NCBI GenBank assembly: GCA_002352635.1
Contig: DEIT01000068.1
Location: 34,145-40,646, forward strand
Direction of reading: 5' to 3'
Length of the DNA: 6,502 nucleotides
From: Hyphomicrobiaceae bacterium UBA2767
GTDB lineage: Bacteria; Pseudomonadota; Alphaproteobacteria; Rhizobiales; Methyloligellaceae
The position numbers and the translations under genes were made by a program. Position 1 is the stretch's first letter. Every line of letters begins with the position of its first letter. Below the pieces are notes generated by a model, which searched no databases, was not told where the DNA came from, and saw only the letters and a list, made by a program, of their open reading frames with translations. Of this stretch, positions 1 through 5,929 are shown in pieces.

Positions 1-639
1 GGCGTGCAGAAGTTCATCGGCATTGGGCTTAATTTCAGCGATCATGCGAAGGAAGCAGGATTGCCAATCCCCCACGAACCGATTCTGTTCACCAAGGCTG
101 TCTCGTCTCTGTCGGGTCCCAATGACAATGTTGTGTTCCCTCCGGGTGCATTTAAAGCCGACTGGGAAGCAGAACTAGCCGTCATCATAGGCACCAGGGC
201 ATCTCATGTGAGCGAAACGGACGCGCTTAGTCATGTGGCAGGCTATGCGGTGTGTAACGATGTTTCGGAGCGTGGACATCAGTTCGAAAGCACCGGCGAC
301 TGGCTGAAGGGCAAGAGCCACGACACATGGGGTCCTGTGGGGCCGTGGCTGGTCACACGCGACGAAATCCCCGATCCGCAAACACTGGGCATCTGGCTGG
401 ATGTAAACGATAAACGTATGCAGTCTGGAACGTCAGAAACCATGATCTTCTCAATCCCCGAGCTGGTGAGCTACACAAGCAAGTTCATGACTCTGCACCC
501 CGGGGACATCATCACCACCGGCACGCCGCCGGGCGTCGCCATGGGGCGTGATCCTCAGCCCTGGCTCAAGCATGGTGATGTTGTAACGCTTGGTGTAGAC
601 GGCCTAGGAGAGCAGCGCCAGAACGTCGTTTTCCTTTAG
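1..639 (+). CDS. Fumarylacetoacetate hydrolase-family protein, 5' end missing
   Basis: This is the C-terminal part of an FAH-superfamily enzyme, a group of metal-dependent hydrolases, isomerases and decarboxylases acting on acylpyruvates and similar ring-cleavage or keto-acid products. The frame is open to the left edge, and the GTG at position 4 is probably an internal valine. Full family members run to about 280 residues and have roughly 70 before the visible core IGIGLNFSDHAKEAG; about 211 are seen here. Counting from that valine, DWEAEL (53-58) supplies two probable metal-binding glutamates, NDVSER (85-90) the metal-binding aspartate, and KGKS (102-105) the conserved lysine. TTGTPPGV (171-178) is the family's C-terminal signature, followed by the usual GDVV segment. 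The stop TAG is at 637-639. The family is clear but the substrate is not: 2-hydroxyhepta-2,4-diene-1,7-dioate isomerase or ureidoglycolate-lyase-type labels are often given to such sequences without proof. It converges on thiD with one base between the stop codons. Confidence 0.88.
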   Translation, partial: GVQKFIGIGLNFSDHAKEAGLPIPHEPILFTKAVSSLSGPNDNVVFPPGAFKADWEAELAVIIGTRASHVSETDALSHVAGYAVCNDVSERGHQFESTGDWLKGKSHDTWGPVGPWLVTRDEIPDPQTLGIWLDVNDKRMQSGTSETMIFSIPELVSYTSKFMTLHPGDIITTGTPPGVAMGRDPQPWLKHGDVVTLGVDGLGEQRQNVVFL

Positions 640-640
640 C

Positions 641-1459
641 TCACTTTTCGCCCCACAAGTCGAAGAAGTGATGCACCGGCCCGGACCCTTGTCCGACCTT
701 CAGACTATCCGCCTCAGCCAACGCACCGCTCAGATAGGTCTTGGCGCGGATACAGGATTCTCCGAGCGGCAAGCCCTTTGCCAGTCCTGCAGCAACTGCC
801 GATGAGAGGGTACATCCGGTACCATGGGTGTTGCGGGTTTCGCTGCGTGGTGCGGCAAGGCGCGTCTCGTTCTTGCCATCCCACAAAATATCAACCGCCT
901 CACTGCCGTGCCCATGACCACCCTTTATAAGAACCGCTTCGCAACCCAACTCCATGAGCCGTCTCGCTTGTTCGCCCATTGCGTGCTCATCAGGCGCCGC
1001 AACAACATCGCCCAACAGACGCGCGGCTTCTTCCAGGTTCGGTGTGATGAGATCAGCGAATGGAACAAGACGCTGGCGCAATATGGCCTCTGCGTCCTCT
1101 TCGAGAAGCGGATCACCACTCGTCGCAACCATGACCGGATCAAGCACAATCGGAATGTTGTCGACGTTGCCCAATCGGTCCGCTAATGCCGTAACAGCTT
1201 GGGTATTTCCAACCATCCCGATCTTTATGGCTGCGACGTCAAGGTCATCAAGGACGGCATCCAGCTGCGCGGTAATGAATTCACCCGGCACGGCATGAAT
1301 TGCCCGCACGCCGCGCGTATTTTGCGCGGTCAGCGCGGTTATCACGCTGGCGCCATAGACACCGAGGGCTGAAAAAGTCTTCAGATCCGCCTGAATACCA
1401 GCAGCGCCTGACGAATCGGATCCGGCGATGGTGAGAGCAATTGGTGCCATGATGTGCAT
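641..1459 (-). CDS. thiD: Hydroxymethylpyrimidine/phosphomethylpyrimidine kinase ThiD
   Basis: ThiD is a cytoplasmic ribokinase-fold enzyme. It phosphorylates hydroxymethylpyrimidine and then its monophosphate with ATP, giving HMP-pyrophosphate for thiamine synthesis. The 272 residues match the usual family length of about 265-270. Visible motifs are the N-terminal substrate loop AGSDSSGAAGIQAD (12-25), IGMVGN (80-85), DPVMVATSG (107-115), TPN (139-141) and the anion-hole/catalytic motif GTGC (213-216). The cysteine in GTGC is typical of ThiD, where sugar kinases have GTGD. The start is given as the ATG at 1459, preceded by a weak GAGCGG; the in-frame ATG at 1450 (MAPIALT) is an alternative with no visible ribosome site. 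It lies 36 bp downstream of ccdA on the same strand, so co-transcription is plausible. No other thi gene and no TPP riboswitch is visible. A standalone salvage or synthesis role is inferred. Confidence 0.95.
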   Translation of the reverse strand: MHIMAPIALTIAGSDSSGAAGIQADLKTFSALGVYGASVITALTAQNTRGVRAIHAVPGEFITAQLDAVLDDLDVAAIKIGMVGNTQAVTALADRLGNVDNIPIVLDPVMVATSGDPLLEEDAEAILRQRLVPFADLITPNLEEAARLLGDVVAAPDEHAMGEQARRLMELGCEAVLIKGGHGHGSEAVDILWDGKNETRLAAPRSETRNTHGTGCTLSSAVAAGLAKGLPLGESCIRAKTYLSGALAEADSLKVGQGSGPVHHFFDLWGEK

Positions 1460-1495
1460 TATCCGCTCATGGCATGCCCGCCTGCAAGCGTGGCG

Positions 1496-2230
1496 CTAGC
1501 CGATATATGCGAGCGAAGGGAACATTTCCAGCATCCAAAGCGCGATCACGGTCATGGTTCCAGTCAGGAACATGACACCGGTGACCACGAGCATCCCACC
1601 CATAACCTTCTCGACAGCGCCCAGGTGCCGGCGGAAGCGCTGCAGAAATCCCATGAAAGGCCGGAAGGCAAAAGCCGCCAATATGAAGGGGATGCCCAAT
1701 CCAAGCGAATAGATTGCGAGCAGGCGGATACCCGCTCCCACCGTATCCTCCGCTGCCGCCACCGCGAGAATGGCGGCAAGCACGGGGCCAATGCACGGTG
1801 TCCAGCCGAATGCAAACGCAATCCCGACCAGATAAGCGCCCAGCAGCCCGGCAGGTGCCGCAAGTGAGTTGTTCCTAAGCTCGCGGTAGAGAAACGGGAT
1901 TTTGAAGACACCCAAAAAGTGCAAGCCGACGATAATGATTGCAACGCCAGCGACTTTCGCCAGCAGGCCCAGGTTCTCCGCCACAAGCTGGCCAATGAAA
2001 GTTGCCGTCGCCCCAAGCATGACAAACACGGTTGTGAAGCCCAGAACGAAAGCCATCGACGCCATGACGACCTTTGCGTTGACGCCTTGTGCCGCCTCGC
2101 CCTCACCGCTCAGCTGCTCGAATGTCGTGCCCCCAAGAAAGCACAGATAAGGCGGTACCAGTGGCAAGACGCACGGAGAGAGGAAACTGATCAGGCCGGC
2201 CAACAATGCGCCAATATAAGTAATTTCCAT
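1496..2230 (-). CDS. ccdA: Cytochrome c biogenesis/thiol-disulfide transporter CcdA (SoxV-like)
   Basis: CcdA is an inner-membrane protein that carries electrons from cytoplasmic thioredoxin to periplasmic thiol partners, keeping apocytochrome cysteines reduced before heme attachment. In Sox clusters the homolog SoxV does the same for the Sox system. The 244-residue protein has about six hydrophobic segments, near residues 3-34, 54-82, 89-109, 128-160, 168-194 and 207-236. The redox cysteines lie in SPCVLPLVP (Cys20) and TPC (Cys146), the family's paired sites. I chose the ATG at 2230 because it gives the family's compact N terminus directly before the first helix. The frame stays open to 2338, but that 36-codon extension is unlike CcdA. 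A weak AAGAGA lies about 10 bases upstream. It follows soxA after 159 bp and precedes thiD by 36 bp. No SoxW or CcmG-type thioredoxin partner is visible, so general CcdA versus dedicated SoxV cannot be decided here. Confidence 0.92.
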   Translation of the reverse strand: MEITYIGALLAGLISFLSPCVLPLVPPYLCFLGGTTFEQLSGEGEAAQGVNAKVVMASMAFVLGFTTVFVMLGATATFIGQLVAENLGLLAKVAGVAIIIVGLHFLGVFKIPFLYRELRNNSLAAPAGLLGAYLVGIAFAFGWTPCIGPVLAAILAVAAAEDTVGAGIRLLAIYSLGLGIPFILAAFAFRPFMGFLQRFRRHLGAVEKVMGGMLVVTGVMFLTGTMTVIALWMLEMFPSLAYIG

Positions 2231-2389
2231 GAGCGTTTGTGTCTCTTGTTCGGTCCCGGGCGGCCAAAACACCCGGAGAAACAATCCGCCGGGAGAGTGT
2301 GCCGGACACGCTTGCCAATCAATAAACGACGCAATCACATTTGCGCCAGCACTCTGTGTGCCTTGCAGAATATTATTCGCGATTTATGG
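2231..2389. other. soxA-ccdA intergenic spacer
   Basis: This is the longest non-coding gap in the window. It contains small GC-rich symmetrical pieces, including CCGGG paired with CCCGG around 2266-2286 and GCAC paired with GTGC around 2349-2361. None is followed by a T-run that would make a convincing intrinsic terminator on either strand. AT-rich sequence around 2370-2388 could be part of a promoter, but I could not assign -35 and -10 boxes. ccdA and thiD may therefore be transcribed from here or by read-through from soxA. Confidence 0.4.
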
Positions 2390-3208
2390 CTATTCCCGCA
2401 CAGCCGGCGTTTCAACCACAAGACCATTCGCCTTCGAGGCGAGATAGAGCTGAAGATTGGCAAGATTGTCCGAGCCGGCCTTGAGTGGATTCGCTCGCAC
2501 CCGGGCAAGACATTGGTTGATCTGTTTCAACAGCGATCCCGTTGTCTTCCAGCTCTTACGATAGGTTGGAAAGCCGTTGGCGTGGCCCTGGCTCAACTTT
2601 TCGGAACGGTAGCGCTTCCCGGCATATTTTTCATGGCAACCGGCGCAGGAAATGGCGAGCTGGCCGCGTCGTGACGTGTAGTAAGCCTTACCCTTATCCA
2701 GAAACGGTTTGAGCGGACCATCTTCCGCAACGGCGAGCGCCATCCCCTTGGACTGACGTTTTACAAATATGGTGAGCGCAAGCAACGGTTCCGACTCATA
2801 TGGAAATGCGCGCGCCTCCATGAATTTCTCACGGCAAAGATTGATGCGTCCTGTCAAGGTTTGCGGTTTTTCCGTAAGCTTGAAAAAAGCTGGATAAGTC
2901 GCCGCCGCGCCACGCATCGATTTGGCAGCATCCCCATGACACGAAGCGCAGGACTTGTTGGCGCGACCGTCAACCTGCTTCCACAGCCCCTCGCCTTTTT
3001 TGAACAGCACCATTGCGGGATTATCTGCTTCACTGTCCTGCATGTTGCGGACTTCCGGCTCCGCATAGTGATAGCCAGACCACAACTCCTTGAGCGGATG
3101 ACCTTCGGCTGTGGGCTTCACAGCCTCGGTTTTCCCGTCACCGGCGGCTGAAGCCTGCCCCGGTAGCGATACAATGACAATGAGCATGGTCAGGAGGGCC
3201 AACTTCAT
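2390..3208 (-). CDS. soxA: Sulfur oxidation diheme c-type cytochrome SoxA
   Basis: SoxA is the catalytic subunit of the periplasmic SoxAX cytochrome, which oxidatively couples thiosulfate to the cysteine of the SoxY carrier. The 272-residue precursor starts with a clear signal peptide, with probable cleavage after an ASA motif near residue 21. It carries two heme sites, CASCH (87-91) and CAGCH (188-192), so it is the diheme type. Two further cysteines complete the set: Cys125 in INLCRE, the expected axial ligand of the N-terminal heme, and Cys233 in INQCLARVRA, at the position of the persulfide-forming active-site cysteine (Cys222 in Rhodovulum sulfidophilum). The mature protein has no other cysteines. 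SQGHANGFPTYR (206-217) and ETPAVR (266-271) are also typical of SoxA. The start overlaps the soxX stop by 4 bp (ATGA) and has GGAGGG six bases upstream, so the two are translationally coupled. No soxYZ or soxB is seen in the window. Confidence 0.95.
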   Translation of the reverse strand: MKLALLTMLIVIVSLPGQASAAGDGKTEAVKPTAEGHPLKELWSGYHYAEPEVRNMQDSEADNPAMVLFKKGEGLWKQVDGRANKSCASCHGDAAKSMRGAAATYPAFFKLTEKPQTLTGRINLCREKFMEARAFPYESEPLLALTIFVKRQSKGMALAVAEDGPLKPFLDKGKAYYTSRRGQLAISCAGCHEKYAGKRYRSEKLSQGHANGFPTYRKSWKTTGSLLKQINQCLARVRANPLKAGSDNLANLQLYLASKANGLVVETPAVRE

Positions 3209-3783
3209 TTCAGACCCTCCAGAAACGCGACTATGTCTTCAATTGATTGTGCTGATAGCATTACCCGCCGTTGACATGCGCGCGATACATCCTTGAGTCC
3301 ATTTCGAGTGTGATAGGCCGGCATGACCGTATCTGCATCAGGAAAGGCCTTTTTCGGATCGACCAAAATCATGCGCAACTCGCCCCGGCTGTAGCGGGCG
3401 CCGACACCATTCAACGGCGGGCCGAGTTCCCCATGATTGCCGTATGTCTTGACGGTTTCAGCATCACTTTCATCCACCTTCGCTTGCACCGAGGCGATCT
3501 GGTGGCAGGCGAGGCAGTTGCCCTTGCCTCGGTTGACAGCTGCTTCCAACCCCTTCTCCGCGTCGCCCTTCTTCTTTGTCAGGGATTTTCGGATTGTTGC
3601 AGGAAGCGCCTCACCCTTCTCGACCTTATAACGCGCAAGCACCGCACTTGCTCCAGCACTACAGGCCGGCAGCTTTGGTTTGCGAACGACTCTTCGCTGT
3701 TGGGCGAACGCATCCGCCACCATGATGAGGCAAAGGGTGCATGCAACGATGCTCGTACAGATGATACGGATCGTGTGTTTCAT
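3205..3783 (-). CDS. soxX: Sulfur oxidation monoheme c-type cytochrome SoxX
   Basis: SoxX is the electron-accepting partner of SoxA in the periplasmic SoxAX complex. The 192-residue precursor has a signal peptide (1-27, probable cleavage after ADAFA). Its single heme site is CLACH (90-94). The axial methionine is most likely Met154 in VMPAYH. Other SoxX hallmarks are SLTKKKGDAEKG (67-78), GELGPPLNGVGARY (118-131) and the C-terminal IEDIVAFLEGLK. The mature protein is longer than the shortest SoxX proteins because about 40 residues precede the SLT segment. It also has two non-heme cysteines, Cys41 and Cys170, which could pair; that is inference. The ATG at 3783 was chosen because it follows a strong purine-rich ribosome site and begins a proper signal peptide. 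An in-frame upstream ATG at 3837 would add 18 residues, spoil the signal peptide and overlap the gph stop. It overlaps soxA by 4 bp. Confidence 0.93.
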   Translation of the reverse strand: MKHTIRIICTSIVACTLCLIMVADAFAQQRRVVRKPKLPACSAGASAVLARYKVEKGEALPATIRKSLTKKKGDAEKGLEAAVNRGKGNCLACHQIASVQAKVDESDAETVKTYGNHGELGPPLNGVGARYSRGELRMILVDPKKAFPDADTVMPAYHTRNGLKDVSRACQRRVMLSAQSIEDIVAFLEGLK

Positions 3784-3784
3784 G

Positions 3785-3796
3785 CCTCCCCCTCTT
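3785..3796 (-). promoter_or_regulatory. Strong ribosome binding site of soxX
   Basis: Read on the minus strand this is AAGAGGGGGAGG, ending one base before the ATG at 3783. The GAGG at its 5' side is seven bases from the ATG, a good Shine-Dalgarno distance. It is one of the strongest such sites in the window and is the main reason for placing the soxX start at 3783 rather than 3837. Confidence 0.7.
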
Positions 3797-3809
3797 TTGG
3801 CACCGCCAC

Positions 3810-3828
3810 AAAAACAGGAACGGCCTGT
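3810..3828 (-). terminator. Short hairpin with U-tract between gph and soxX
   Basis: On the minus strand, six bases after the gph stop, ACAGG-CCGTT-CCTGT forms a 5-bp stem with a 5-base loop. The T that closes the stem begins a run of five Ts. A flanking G·U pair could extend the stem to six pairs. The shape is that of an intrinsic terminator, but the stem is short, so partial termination or attenuation between the rpe-gph and soxXA parts of the block is more likely than a full stop. The soxX ribosome site starts only about 14 bases further on. Confidence 0.4.
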
Positions 3829-3833
3829 CAAGA

Positions 3834-4520
3834 TCAAGCTTGAGGACGTCTCTCGCTCAATTTTGCAATGACGCCATCCAATTCATGGAAATGATCGATC
3901 AGGCCGTGGTTCTCAAGCTCATCGACGGGCGTCAGGGTGTAGCCGAAGGTCACCAGTATGACCGGAACGCCGCCTGCTTTCGCCGCTTCCGCATCCGCCG
4001 CGCTGTCACCGATCATCAGACTATGGCTCGGTTCGCATCCAAGCTGCTCCAATGCCGCAAGAAGAGGCGCGGGATCGGGTTTCTTGACAGGCAGGGTATC
4101 GCCGCCAACGACCGCACCGAACAGATGGGCCACATCAAGTGCTTCAAGAATCTGTCTGGATATAGCCTCGGGCTTGTTGGTGCATACACCAAGCTTAACG
4201 CCATTCCCCTGATGGTGATCAAGCACTTCTCGCACGCCCGGAAAGAGACGGGTCTTCTCGGCCGCGCGTGGCACATAATGCTCCAGATAGCGGGGGAAAA
4301 GTGCTGCAACCCGGTCCGCGTCAGAATTCTGGTCGCGCGCGGCCAATGCCCTTTCGATCAGGAGCATCACCCCTCCACCAATCATTTTTGTCACGTCATC
4401 GACTTCGAACCCGGCCACTCCTTCTTCCGCAAGCAGGATGTTCAACGCGTCGGCAATGTCCGGCGCGCTGTGCACGAGCGTCCCGTCGAGATCAAACAGA
4501 ATTGCGTGGGGCCATGTCAT
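3834..4520 (-). CDS. gph: Phosphoglycolate phosphatase Gph (HAD superfamily)
   Basis: Gph hydrolyses 2-phosphoglycolate to glycolate and phosphate in the cytoplasm. It clears the product of Rubisco oxygenation or of DNA 3'-end repair. The 228 residues fit the usual 220-250. All four HAD motifs are visible: DLDGTL (9-14) with nucleophile Asp9 and acid/base Asp11, TNK (motif II, near 115), VKKPDP (motif III lysine, near 145) and GDSAADAEAAKAGG (motif IV, near 171). The helical cap domain after motif I begins with the usual SAPDI segment. The gene follows rpe by 17 bp and has only a weak GCAGGC upstream, so it is probably translated from the same mRNA. The rpe-gph order is common in proteobacteria, and in CO2-fixing bacteria the pair is called cbbE-cbbZ. 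No Rubisco gene is in view, so an autotrophic role is not shown. Other HAD phosphatase specificities cannot be excluded. Confidence 0.9.
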   Translation of the reverse strand: MTWPHAILFDLDGTLVHSAPDIADALNILLAEEGVAGFEVDDVTKMIGGGVMLLIERALAARDQNSDADRVAALFPRYLEHYVPRAAEKTRLFPGVREVLDHHQGNGVKLGVCTNKPEAISRQILEALDVAHLFGAVVGGDTLPVKKPDPAPLLAALEQLGCEPSHSLMIGDSAADAEAAKAGGVPVILVTFGYTLTPVDELENHGLIDHFHELDGVIAKLSERRPQA

Positions 4521-4537
4521 GCTGCGTGCAATGCCTG

Positions 4538-5203
4538 CTATTGGACAGACGTGGCGGAGTTGCGGATCGCGGCGATGTTGTCGGCATATTTGCCGTCGCT
4601 AAAGACCGCGGAGCCTGCAACCAGGACATTCGCACCGGCATGGGAAACAAGTGGGGCCGTCTCAGGACTCACACCGCCATCCACTTCCAGATCGATGGGG
4701 CGGTCTCCGATCATGGCTTTCAACCGCGCGATTTTTTCACACTGGGCCTCGATAAATTTCTGTCCACCGAATCCCGGATTGACGGTCATCACAAGAATGA
4801 GGTCCAGCTTGTCGAGTACATGTTCGACGGCGGTTTCACTTGTCGAAGGATTAAGCGACACACCAGCCTTCTTTCCCAGACCCCTGATTACCTGCAGTGA
4901 ACGGTCGAGATGTTTGTCCGCTTCCGCATGCACAGTGATGATATCGGAGCCGGCTTTCGCGAAAGCCTCAAGGTAAGGTGCGGCAGGGTCGATCATCAGG
5001 TGCACATCGATCACCTTCTTTGTGTGCGGGCGGATGGCCTCAACCACACAGGGACCAAAGGTGATGTTCGGCACGAAGTGCCCATCCATCACGTCAACAT
5101 GAACCCAATCACATCCGCCCGCGTCTATGGCGCGCACTTCCTCTCCAAGCTTTGCAAAGTCGGCGGAAAGAATAGATGGTGCGATGAGAATGTTCTCGGT
5201 CAT
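4538..5203 (-). CDS. rpe: Ribulose-phosphate 3-epimerase
   Basis: Rpe is a cytoplasmic TIM-barrel enzyme that interconverts D-ribulose 5-phosphate and D-xylulose 5-phosphate in the pentose phosphate pathway and the Calvin cycle. The 221-residue product has the normal family length. Motifs are APSILSADFAKLG (8-20), the metal and catalytic segment HVDVMDGHFVPNITFGP (35-51), DVHLM (66-70) with the metal-binding histidine, VNPGFGGQ (141-148), the catalytic aspartate and phosphate-binding loop in EVDGG (173-177), and VAGSAVF (195-201). The start is the ATG at 5203, with GGAGG seven bases upstream. The frame remains open to about 5893, but that extension runs antisense to the DUF1989 gene and has no Rpe similarity, so it is not used. 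It is the first gene of the minus-strand block and faces a divergent gene across a 97-bp spacer that should hold its promoter. Confidence 0.97.
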   Translation of the reverse strand: MTENILIAPSILSADFAKLGEEVRAIDAGGCDWVHVDVMDGHFVPNITFGPCVVEAIRPHTKKVIDVHLMIDPAAPYLEAFAKAGSDIITVHAEADKHLDRSLQVIRGLGKKAGVSLNPSTSETAVEHVLDKLDLILVMTVNPGFGGQKFIEAQCEKIARLKAMIGDRPIDLEVDGGVSPETAPLVSHAGANVLVAGSAVFSDGKYADNIAAIRNSATSVQ

Positions 5204-5300
5204 AGGCGCGCCTCCGCAGGGGATTGATCCGTGTCCTACTGCGGCAGCGCGCGCTGTACAAGCAGGAACCGAAAAAAACGGTTGAAAACGGTGGATTACC
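5204..5300. promoter_or_regulatory. Divergent intergenic region between rpe and the DUF1989 gene
   Basis: This 97-bp spacer should carry the promoters of both divergent genes, although I could not assign convincing -35 and -10 boxes. Visible elements are the rpe ribosome site GGAGG (5211-5215, minus strand), the 8-bp palindrome GGCGCGCC (5205-5212), the perfect 12-bp palindrome CAGCGCGCGCTG (5245-5256), an inverted repeat AACCG-A7-CGGTT (5267-5283), two copies of AAAACGGT ten bases apart (5275-5282 and 5285-5292), and GGTGGA (5290-5295) as the ribosome site of the plus-strand gene. The repeats could be operator sites; that is inference. Confidence 0.5.
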
Positions 5301-5915
5301 ATGAGGAACGCGGAAGACATCATCATACCCGCAGGCCATGGCCGCGCTTTCGAACTGCCTGCCGGGGCAACCCTGACAGTCAATCTCACACATGGACCCC
5401 AGGTGGTGGACGCGTGGGCATTTTGTCTTCCGGACCTGGATGAGTTCATGTCCTGCGAACACACTCGTTCCTGCCTTGAAAAAATATGCCCAAAGGAAGG
5501 CGATGCGTTCTTCTCCAATCGCCGCCGTCCGCTACTGACGATTTCGCGCGACACCTCCCCAGGCGTCCATGACTTGCTGCTTTCTGCCTGCGACGCTGAG
5601 CGGTACGCCCTGCTTGGACATGAGGGTCCGCATCGCAACTGTGCAGACAATTTGAGGGAGGCGCTTGGCGAATTGGGGCTTACACCACCAGAGCTTCCGA
5701 GCCCGGTGAATCTCTTTGAGAATGTGGAGATACATGACCAAGGCCGCCTGGAAATTCGACCGCCCACAGCGCGCAAGGGCGACGCCATCGCATTGCGCGC
5801 GGAGCAGGACCTCATTGTTATCCTCTCGGCTTGCCCCATGGACATCGCCCCGACCAATGGTCTCGACAAGACCCCAAAGCCCGTTTCAGCCAAAATCTCT
5901 TATTCCGCCGAATAG
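5301..5915 (+). CDS. DUF1989 / urea carboxylase-associated family protein
   Basis: The 204-residue protein matches the DUF1989 family across its whole length. Conserved points are Asp37 after GPQVV, HTRS (54-57), DTSPGVHD (84-91), Cys97, HRNC (111-114) with Asn117, PSPVNLF (133-139), KGD (159-161) and SACPMD (176-181). The recurring Cys/His set (His90, Cys97, Cys114, Cys178) suggests metal binding or catalytic thiols. Family members are found as pairs beside urea or guanidine carboxylases, and some of those pairs are carboxyguanidine deiminases (CgdAB). Here there is a single gene with no carboxylase or transporter in view, so its substrate is unknown. There are no signal peptide or membrane segments, so it is probably cytoplasmic. 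The ATG at 5301 has GGTGGA five bases upstream and gives a full-length domain. The gene is divergent from rpe and lies 96 bp before a hydroxyacid dehydrogenase on the same strand. Confidence 0.85.
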   Translation: MRNAEDIIIPAGHGRAFELPAGATLTVNLTHGPQVVDAWAFCLPDLDEFMSCEHTRSCLEKICPKEGDAFFSNRRRPLLTISRDTSPGVHDLLLSACDAERYALLGHEGPHRNCADNLREALGELGLTPPELPSPVNLFENVEIHDQGRLEIRPPTARKGDAIALRAEQDLIVILSACPMDIAPTNGLDKTPKPVSAKISYSAE

Positions 5916-5929
5916 ATTTTCCTGGCAGG

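Noticed and set aside
4..6. GTG as true start of the FAH-family gene
   Set aside because: The protein would lack about 70 N-terminal residues normal for the family, and the frame is open to the window edge, so truncation by the window is more likely.
1460..1475. Tiny upstream frame ending in TAATG at the thiD start
   Set aside because: Only three codons (ATG AGC GGA TAA) with no ribosome site of its own; such chance overlaps are expected.
2260..2310. GC-rich repeats as an intrinsic terminator after soxA
   Set aside because: Stems are only 4-5 bp with long loops and no T-run on either strand.
2231..2338. 36-codon N-terminal extension of ccdA
   Set aside because: Residues before MEITYIG are polar and proline-rich and absent from CcdA proteins; the ATG at 2230 fits the family.
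1919..2674. Plus-strand open frame of 251 codons across the soxA-ccdA gap
   Set aside because: It is antisense to ccdA and soxA, has no family resemblance or good ribosome site, and its composition (many Arg, His, Gln) is that of a shadow frame.
3784..3837. 18-codon N-terminal extension of soxX
   Set aside because: It would put a Gly/Arg/Cys-rich piece before a clear signal peptide, overlap the gph stop and ignore the strong ribosome site before 3783.
3840..4976. Long plus-strand open frame of 378 codons
   Set aside because: It lies antisense to gph and rpe, both with full sets of catalytic motifs. Its translation has no recognisable domain and an arginine- and serine-rich tail, as expected of a high-GC shadow frame.
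5204..5893. N-terminal extension of rpe
   Set aside because: The frame is open, but the added 230 residues run antisense to the DUF1989 gene, and the start at 5203 has a good ribosome site and normal Rpe length.
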